Below are positions 5,152-10,401 of a stretch of 10,401 bases of DNA, piece after piece. Source of the DNA: WJMT01 sp964611275 (GTDB lineage: Bacteria > Acidobacteriota > Aminicenantia > Aminicenantales > Aminicenantaceae); contig CAZSZS010000015.1 in NCBI GenBank assembly GCA_964611275.1, positions 1 to 10,401 of the forward strand. Reading direction: 5' to 3'. The notes under the pieces are model-generated. The model was not told the origin of the DNA and made no database searches. It saw only the letters and a program-made list of their open reading frames with translations. The position numbers were made by a program, and so were the translations under genes. Positions within the stretch are counted from its first letter, which is position 1. Each line of letters opens with the position of its first letter.

Positions 5152-7413
5152 TTAGGGTTTTTTTGCTAGGGCATAGGCGACCTGTCCTAAAGATATCAGC
5201 TCATCATTTGGAGAATATTGAACAGGGCGCAGGACGTTAAAGTTTTTGTTTTCGAGCGTTTGAAGAGTCCGGGTCAGAAGGAATTTGTTCAGAAAAACGC
5301 CTCCGGCAAGAACAATCGTATTAATTCCATGGGTGTTGCGGATTTTTTCACTCATCTGAACCAGCGCTTCGGACAGTGTATTGTGAAACCGGGCCGAAAT
5401 GATGGGTATCGGAACATTTTTGTTCAGGTCACTGACAATGGAACGAATGGTATGGGAGAAGGAAACAATATAAGGTACGGAATCTCCGCTTATTTCAAAG
5501 TCATAGAAGCTTTCTATTATATCATCAGCTGCTGATTCCAGCCGCATGGGAGCCTCTGCTTCAAATTCGGCTTGTTCCGGCGCCAAACCAATAAGATAGG
5601 ATACAGCGTCAAAAAGACGTCCACCGCTTGATGCCCGGGGACAGCAAATATCTTTTGTTATCATCTGCTGGATATGGTCTCGCTTTTTGCGGTTTATTCT
5701 GGCTATGGATTCGACTTGCGGGAAGTCTGATTTATAGGCGTCTATGAGATAGGCGAGAGCCATACGCCAGGGCTGTTTGGCTGCCAGGTCTCCTCCGGGA
5801 AGCGGCATGTATTTGAAATGCCCGGCCCGTGTGTAGGTGTGATAATCGGCCAGAAGAAATTCGGCTCCCCAAGCTGTGCTGTCTCCTCCGTATCCGAATC
5901 CGTCTAGTATGATCCCCAGTGCTTTTTTTCTTCCGTCATGATGGTGCTCCAGCATGGCAGCCAGAGCATGGGCATAGTGATGCTGGACTTTAAGATGGGG
6001 GATTCCCATCCTTTCAGCGTACCTGGTTGTATGAAAGTCAGGATGAAGGTCTGAGACCACAACATCCGGTTTGAACTCAAAGAGTCCGGAGAGATGCTTT
6101 ATGGTCTCTTCAAAATATGTGTAATTCTGGTATTCATCCAGGTCTCCGAGGAATTGGCTTGTTATCACATACCCGTTCTTATAAATGGATATGGTATCCT
6201 TTAGCTCTCCGCCCAAAGCCAGTATCTGTTTTTGGGAGACTAAGGATTCAGGGACTTTTTGAGGATAAGGAACATACCCTCTGGCCCGTCTTAAAAACAA
6301 AGGCTTTTTGTCCACCACTTTCATAACAGAGTCATCGGATCTCATATTAATGGGCCTGTTGTGTGTGAGCACATAATCACACAGAGCATTGATTCCTTCC
6401 TTTTCGTCCTTCATGATGGGGGAATCCTTTGGATTTGAGCTTGTGGCGACGATCAAGTCCAGGTCCTGGAGAAGAAGATAGTGCAGTGGAGTGTAGGGAA
6501 GCATGAACCCGATTTCACTTAAAAACGGAGCGATACCTGGAATATCTTTTTTTTTGCGCAGCAGTACAATGGGCCTTTGTGCTGAGCAAAGCTGTTCTTT
6601 CTCATAGGTATCCATCATCCCATATCTTTCAATGACATGAAGTCCTGAAGCCATAAGAGCAAAGGGCTTTGTTTTTCGCCTTTTTATTTTTCTCAGTCTG
6701 TCCACAGCTTTTTTATTAAAAGGGTCGCACACCAGATGAAATCCTCCCAGCCCTTTGACTGCAAGAATGCTTCCTTGCTTAACAAGAACAGAGGCTTGAT
6801 GGATACCGCCTTTTATTTTCTCTCCGGTTGAGCTTTTCTTCACTTCGACCTCAGGACCGCATTCAGGGCAGGCGACAGGTTGGGCATGGTAGCGCCTGTC
6901 AGATGGGTCTGTATATTCCTTTTGGCATTGGCTGCACATTTTGAAATGCGACATGGTGGTCTGGGCTCTGTCATAGGGAAGGGCTTTGACAATGGTATAC
7001 CGGGGACCGCAGTCCGTGCAGTTAATAAAAGGATATCTGTACCTTCGGTCCTCGGGATCCAGCATTTCTTTTCTGCAGTTCTCGCAGATAGATATGTCCG
7101 GAGAGATAAAGACAAAGCTCTGGCTGTGTATGCTTTTTTTTATTTCAAACTGCCGGCAGTCTGAAAATTCGGCAGGCTCTCTGTCGATATTTTCTATCTG
7201 GGAGAGGGGAGGTTTCTCCTTTGTGAGAGCCTGGAAGAACAGGTTGAAGTCATCAGCTTCCTGGGATTCAAGGTGGATCTTGACTCCGAAACCTATGTTT
7301 TTGACCCAGCCTTTATATCCGAATCTTTTTGCAAGGCGGTAGATAAAAGGCCTGAAACCGACTCCCTGAACCACGCCGAACACTACGGCATCTGCAGCAC
7401 GGGATTTTTTCAT
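5152..7413 (-). CDS. hypF: Carbamoyltransferase HypF
   Basis: Cytoplasmic maturation factor that uses carbamoyl phosphate and ATP to make the carbamoyl group transferred to HypE, the source of the cyanide ligands of [NiFe]-hydrogenases. The 753-aa length is normal and all domains are present in order: acylphosphatase (about 5-92, GVVQGVGFRP with catalytic Arg21 and Asn39); two zinc fingers (Cys110/113/132/135 and Cys160/163/182/185); YrdC-like nucleotide domain (about 203-385, with KGLGGFHLVCD and RRKTKPFALM); and the Kae1-like domain (about 396-750) with VQHHYAHALAAMLEH, ILDGFGYGGDSTAWGAEF, SSGGRLFDAVSYLIGL and VLAGGVFLNK. No truncation or frameshift. The ATG at 7413 follows the upstream coiled-coil gene's stop by 11 nt, so the two are likely cotranscribed. 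No other hyp gene or hydrogenase lies in the window, so its client must be elsewhere in the genome. Confidence 0.97.
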   Translation of the reverse strand: MKKSRAADAVVFGVVQGVGFRPFIYRLAKRFGYKGWVKNIGFGVKIHLESQEADDFNLFFQALTKEKPPLSQIENIDREPAEFSDCRQFEIKKSIHSQSFVFISPDISICENCRKEMLDPEDRRYRYPFINCTDCGPRYTIVKALPYDRAQTTMSHFKMCSQCQKEYTDPSDRRYHAQPVACPECGPEVEVKKSSTGEKIKGGIHQASVLVKQGSILAVKGLGGFHLVCDPFNKKAVDRLRKIKRRKTKPFALMASGLHVIERYGMMDTYEKEQLCSAQRPIVLLRKKKDIPGIAPFLSEIGFMLPYTPLHYLLLQDLDLIVATSSNPKDSPIMKDEKEGINALCDYVLTHNRPINMRSDDSVMKVVDKKPLFLRRARGYVPYPQKVPESLVSQKQILALGGELKDTISIYKNGYVITSQFLGDLDEYQNYTYFEETIKHLSGLFEFKPDVVVSDLHPDFHTTRYAERMGIPHLKVQHHYAHALAAMLEHHHDGRKKALGIILDGFGYGGDSTAWGAEFLLADYHTYTRAGHFKYMPLPGGDLAAKQPWRMALAYLIDAYKSDFPQVESIARINRKKRDHIQQMITKDICCPRASSGGRLFDAVSYLIGLAPEQAEFEAEAPMRLESAADDIIESFYDFEISGDSVPYIVSFSHTIRSIVSDLNKNVPIPIISARFHNTLSEALVQMSEKIRNTHGINTIVLAGGVFLNKFLLTRTLQTLENKNFNVLRPVQYSPNDELISLGQVAYALAKKP

Positions 7414-7424
7414 TTCACTGCTTT

Positions 7425-8468
7425 TTATGTCTCTTCTTCAATCTGCTTTTCCAAATTCTTAATTCTTTTTTCACTTCTGTCTATTTTTGAGTAATAGAGG
7501 GAAAGCATCTCGTCTTTCAACCTGTCTTCGTTTGCCAGCCTTCCGAGGCTTTTGAAAAAAGGAATTTTTTCTTCCTCAAGACTTTTTATCATTTCTGTTT
7601 TTTTATCCCTGGTCTTTTCCCATTCCCTGATTTCTTTTTGGAACTTTTTGGCCTCTTGCTTTCCGTGAGCTTCGGTATCTTTTATTTTTTGGTTTTGTTT
7701 ATCTATTTCCTTTGTGAGTTGTTTTGCCTTGTCTTCCAGGCTTGTTTTCTCTTTTACCAGGTCTTTTATTTGAGAATCCGTATTGTTTTTCTTTTCCTGC
7801 CATTCTTTTATTGTGCCTTCAAGGTTTTTTGTTTTGGAATTTTTCTCCTCTTTATTCATTTCGGTGTTTTTTTCCAGTTCTAGAAGTTCTTTTCTTGACA
7901 GGGTGATTTTTTTGGCTGCTTCTTCCATGACAAAGTGCTTTTGGGTGATTTCAGATTCAATTTCCTTTTCTTTTCTCTGGATATCCTGAATGTCTTGAAG
8001 TTTGGGCGCAGTTTTATTTTTGATTTCCTCTTCGATCTCTTCCTGTTTTTTCTTGAACCTTTCGAAATCCTTATTGAGCTCCTCTATTTTGGATATGGAT
8101 TCCTTTTTTTCTTCCTCGAGTTCTCCGATTTGGTCTTCAAGGCTGAGGATTTTTTTTGATATTGATTCTGAGGAGGGGACCTTTATGTTTTGGGACCATG
8201 CTTTTCGGCCGAGTTCGAGCAGAGTTTTTTTGATTTTTTGCCGTTCTCTTTTTAACATCTGCTGGAGCCGGATCTTCTTGATCTTTTTTTTAAATCCCAT
8301 AAAAAACAGATTGAGTTTTTTGCGCAGATCTTTATCTCTTAAGAAAATAACAGCGAGAAGCAGAAGAATGACGCAAAGCATAAGCCAGAATATCCAGAAG
8401 GGGAGACCTTCAGTGGTGCTCGGAGGGATATCCTGATTAGGAAAAATACTTGCGAGCAATTTTGCCAT
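7425..8468 (-). CDS. Membrane-anchored long coiled-coil protein
   Basis: No family recognised. The 347-aa protein has a short N-terminus (1-22), one transmembrane helix at about 23-43, a basic stretch just after it (44-82, many Lys/Arg, so the bulk should be cytoplasmic), a small less-charged segment (83-103) and then continuous Glu/Lys-rich heptad-type coiled coil from about 104 to 345, broken around 300-325 (KIPFFKSLGRLANEDRLKDE). Composition is extreme in Lys and Glu, typical of a rod or scaffold. The ATG at 8468 is preceded on the minus strand by AGGAAG and AGG motifs at moderate spacing. Its stop lies 11 nt before hypF, implying one transcript, and a TTGACA promoter lies at 8505-8533. 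A function in hydrogenase maturation cannot be read from sequence; the link to hypF may be incidental. Confidence 0.85.
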   Translation of the reverse strand: MAKLLASIFPNQDIPPSTTEGLPFWIFWLMLCVILLLLAVIFLRDKDLRKKLNLFFMGFKKKIKKIRLQQMLKRERQKIKKTLLELGRKAWSQNIKVPSSESISKKILSLEDQIGELEEEKKESISKIEELNKDFERFKKKQEEIEEEIKNKTAPKLQDIQDIQRKEKEIESEITQKHFVMEEAAKKITLSRKELLELEKNTEMNKEEKNSKTKNLEGTIKEWQEKKNNTDSQIKDLVKEKTSLEDKAKQLTKEIDKQNQKIKDTEAHGKQEAKKFQKEIREWEKTRDKKTEMIKSLEEEKIPFFKSLGRLANEDRLKDEMLSLYYSKIDRSEKRIKNLEKQIEEET

Positions 8469-8504
8469 TATTTAGTACCTGCTTCCTTTTTTAGGGAAAC
8501 TGAT

Positions 8505-8533
8505 ATTCTTCCTGATTGGCTTGTGTTTGTCAA
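8505..8533 (-). promoter_or_regulatory. Candidate promoter of the coiled-coil gene-hypF operon
   Basis: On the minus strand a perfect TTGACA (8533-8528) is followed after 17 bp by AAGAAT (8510-8505, 4 of 6 to TATAAT). The expected start is about 30 bp upstream of the coiled-coil gene's ATG. The -35 box lies inside the repeat-like element at 8511-8870, near the edge facing the gene. Confidence 0.5.
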
Positions 8534-8870
8534 GGTGCTCATTGGCTGGCAAGTTCTTCAGCCCGCTGATCTTCCCCACCGTTCTTTTGGAGGGAAAAAC
8601 ACAACTTTCCCCTTCCAACGCTCGCCCTATGGTCTCGCTGCCTCCCCTTCTCGGGCTTTGCCCTTCGACCAAGGGGGACTCCCCCCCTTGGAACTCCCGA
8701 TTGATTTGTTCCGCAAATCCATCAATCTCAGCTTATTCCTCGGCTCGCTCCCCTCTGCGAGGAACCATGCCCGCTCGCCTGCAGATGACTTCAGAACTTG
8801 CCAGCCTGCTTAAAAGTTTAAATTGCACGTGGGATTGTCAATCGAAAAATGCTTCAACCACACCTGAATA
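8511..8870. repeat. Hairpin-rich repeat-like element related at its ends to the 187-bp element
   Basis: This fills most of the 407-bp space 8469-8875 between two minus-strand genes. Its right end GCTTCAACCACACCTGAAT (8851-8869) matches the right end of the 187-bp element (3909-3927) at 17 of 19 bases, and its left part shares TGGCTTGTG (8517-8525 with 3756-3764). The interior is unrelated and folds on itself: GGCTGGCAAGTTCT (8544-8557) is the exact reverse complement of 8793-8806; CCAAGGGGG/CCCCCTTGG (8669-8677/8683-8691) forms a 9-bp hairpin; GATTTG/CAAATC (about 8703-8719) and TCCTCG/CGAGGA (about 8736-8763) form two more. No coding signal is convincing. The exact borders are my estimate and no second copy of the interior is in the window. 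Confidence 0.55.
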
Positions 8871-8875
8871 AAATC

Positions 8876-10162
8876 TTACTTTTTTATGACTTCTCTTGAT
8901 TTATTGCGGAGGGGTTCCGGTTTGACAGGGGGAGGATGCGGGGCTGTCAGGGAATGTTCCTCGATGGCCCAGTCTATTAAATACAAAACAGCAGGGAGAT
9001 TTTCCTGAAAAATGGGGATGATATCCTGTTCACTATTGTAAAATCCTCCTGATAATATATCCACGGGAGGAAGTTCTATGGTAAAAGAAGGGACTCCGAA
9101 AACTCCGAGGATCCAGTCTGTGGTATCCCCGTTAGTGAGGTAGAGTGAATCCGCGGCTCCGCCGAATTCATAAGAAGTCCCGTTGACCTCTTCCATCTTG
9201 GCGGCCATATGCTCGGCCATATCGTGCATCAGGTCATTCAGGGGGGAAGGGTCCTCAGTATATCCCCATGGATAGAGGATGCTCTGGGAGTAGTTATGAT
9301 AGGTGACAAGGACCTGGAAATTTTTTCCCGTGATAAAATCTCTCACAGCCTGTGTTTCAGGTTCGGAAAAAGGAGCCGGCCCTCTGTAAACGGGAGAGTA
9401 AGAATCCGGGCTGGAGCCTATATTGTCACAGCCCCATTTATAGCCGTAGTTCCTGTTCGGATCCACACCGTAGGATCCGTCTCCATTGTTGCGCCTGTTT
9501 TTGCGCCAGTATCTGTAGGTATAGATGCTGTAGACAAGCCCGTCCGGGTTGACAAGGGGGATTATCCAGACTTCGCTTTGGTTGAGGAGGCTTCTGATCT
9601 CAGAGTCAGAGGCATAATTTTCCAAAAGATGCTTTCCTATGAGATAAGGGACCTCAACGGATATCCATTCTCTGGCATGGTGGCATCCGAGGAGAATGAT
9701 TTTTGCTTCGTTTTCTTCCTGATGCACACGGGCGCTTATTTTCAGGGCATAAAGTTGGCGCTGTTCATGGGACATCCCTATGGTTTGGACTTTCGCAAGC
9801 TGGGGAAAGGAGCTTTCAAGGAGAAATAGATCTTGTTCAAGCTCCTGGTAAGAGTGATAATCCCCGTTAATGCCGCCCTGAGCCGCAGGGCTCTGTGCAC
9901 TCTGGCCGGCAAACCTTTGTGTCTCGAGAGAATAGGCGATTCCGGCTTCCTGTAATTTGATAAGGTCTTGGATGCCCGCAACGATATATATTTCCCCTTT
10001 TTCCTGAAAGAGGATATCCAGATTCATGCCTCTTAGTGCCTGTATGACATCAGACGTCTTTTGGATGCTTATGATGTCGTTCTCCCCTGAATACCGAGCC
10101 AACATAGGAGAGAAAGCTATAGTTATCATTACCGTCCATACAACCATAACCTTTTTTACCAT
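8876..10162 (-). CDS. Secreted M14 zinc metallocarboxypeptidase (carboxypeptidase A/T-like)
   Basis: Extracytoplasmic exopeptidase of 428 aa removing C-terminal residues from peptides. An N-terminal signal peptide (about 1-22, ending MLA) is followed by a propeptide-like region (23-100) and the M14 catalytic domain (about 101-400). Catalytic residues map cleanly: zinc ligands His162 and Glu165 (CHHAREWIS) and His289 (VTYHNYSQ); substrate-carboxylate binders Arg220 (YWRKNRR) and Asn236/Arg237 (GVDPNRNYG); Tyr341 (SLYLTNGDTTDW); and catalytic Glu363 (FTIELPP). VNPDGLVYS and YRGPAPFSEPETQA are also typical. The C-terminal tail (403-428) is Pro/basic-rich, with no recognisable sorting domain. AGAGG on the minus strand about 5 nt before the ATG supports the start. 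The inverted copy of the 187-bp element ends 18 bp upstream, so the leader and perhaps the promoter lie in or beyond it. Family certain; specificity not assigned. Confidence 0.95.
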   Translation of the reverse strand: MVKKVMVVWTVMITIAFSPMLARYSGENDIISIQKTSDVIQALRGMNLDILFQEKGEIYIVAGIQDLIKLQEAGIAYSLETQRFAGQSAQSPAAQGGINGDYHSYQELEQDLFLLESSFPQLAKVQTIGMSHEQRQLYALKISARVHQEENEAKIILLGCHHAREWISVEVPYLIGKHLLENYASDSEIRSLLNQSEVWIIPLVNPDGLVYSIYTYRYWRKNRRNNGDGSYGVDPNRNYGYKWGCDNIGSSPDSYSPVYRGPAPFSEPETQAVRDFITGKNFQVLVTYHNYSQSILYPWGYTEDPSPLNDLMHDMAEHMAAKMEEVNGTSYEFGGAADSLYLTNGDTTDWILGVFGVPSFTIELPPVDILSGGFYNSEQDIIPIFQENLPAVLYLIDWAIEEHSLTAPHPPPVKPEPLRNKSREVIKK

Positions 10163-10180
10163 TTTTCCTCTTTACCTAGT

Positions 10181-10367
10181 GAAATTTGGGAATGGCTAAA
10201 GCGGCATTGAAGATTTAGCCTTCGGATGAGGCTTTTTGAGGGTACCCGGCGTAGCCGGGCGACGAGTATGTCTGACCCACGAACGGGGGGAGTTACGCAG
10301 GAGCCGAGAAAAACGAAGGAGAATGGCGTTAAAAATCTGAAGGGAGCACAGGCCATACCTGAATTTC
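10181..10367 (-). mobile_element. 187-bp MITE-like element, copy 2 (inverted)
   Basis: Reverse-complement copy of 3744-3930, exactly the same length with no indel in my hand alignment and about 15 substitutions. The terminal repeats are less perfect here (13 of 17): the distal end GGCCATACCTGAATTTC (10351-10367) is well kept while the end facing the carboxypeptidase gene (10181-10197) has drifted. The internal hairpin is intact and one pair longer than in copy 1: CCCGGC/GCCGGG (10245-10250/10254-10259). AGCCT/AGGCT (10217-10221/10229-10233) is also kept. AGT flanks both sides (10178-10180, 10368-10370), which is too short to prove a target duplication. It lies in the 5' leader region of the carboxypeptidase gene. 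Confidence 0.8.
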
Positions 10368-10401
10368 AGTATTTGACAATTAAAAAAAGGTTCATATGAT
10401 T

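Noticed and set aside
7638..8436. Several phenylalanine-rich + strand open frames
   Set aside because: They are antisense shadows of the Lys/Glu-rich coiled-coil gene: AAA/GAA codons read backwards give Phe codons and few stops.
8472..8871. Three overlapping open frames on both strands in the 8469-8875 space
   Set aside because: Proline/serine-rich translations, no ribosome binding site, mutual overlap, and the sequence is dominated by hairpins and repeat-like ends.

Overview
The window reads as an ordinary bacterial chromosome segment of moderate GC with AT-rich intergenic spaces, eight intact protein genes, and two kinds of short non-coding repeat inserted between them. Gene starts with AGGAG-type ribosome binding sites, a lipoprotein signal and sigma70-like promoters point to a bacterium. 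The mix (periplasmic PhoA-type lipoprotein, Allochromatium-type 2[4Fe-4S] ferredoxin, EGY-like site-2 protease, HypF, secreted M14 carboxypeptidase) fits an anaerobic or facultative Gram-negative-type lineage. Candidatus Aminicenantes or another deep-branching phylum is my guess from general impression only; nothing here proves it.

Left half (+ strand). An alkaline phosphatase lipoprotein gene (194-1630) is followed 41 nt later by a membrane-anchored TPR protein (1672-2334), probably one transcript. A ferredoxin gene (2427-2669) has its own promoter and a strong intrinsic terminator, so it looks monocistronic. A site-2 protease gene (2770-3741) follows, then a 187-bp terminal-inverted-repeat element (3744-3930). 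A zinc-ribbon membrane protein gene (4022-4882) comes next with its own promoter.

Right half (- strand). The convergent space 4883-5151 is rich in inverted repeats. hypF (7413-5152) lies 11 nt downstream of a long coiled-coil membrane protein gene (8468-7425); together they look like a two-gene operon. The 407-bp space 8469-8875 is almost filled by a second, hairpin-rich repeat-like element whose right end matches the right end of the 187-bp element at 17 of 19 positions and whose left edge carries a TTGACA promoter pointing at the operon. A secreted M14 metallocarboxypeptidase gene (10162-8876) follows. Directly upstream of it lies a second copy of the 187-bp element (10181-10367), inverted relative to the first and about 92% identical.

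The eight genes do not form one obvious pathway. The feature most worth follow-up is the dispersed, non-coding, MITE-like element family: two exact-length 187-bp copies plus a longer relative with a different interior, all placed flush against gene boundaries, with one apparently supplying a promoter. No hydrogenase or other hyp genes accompany hypF here, and I see no tRNA, rRNA, CRISPR array or transposase gene.
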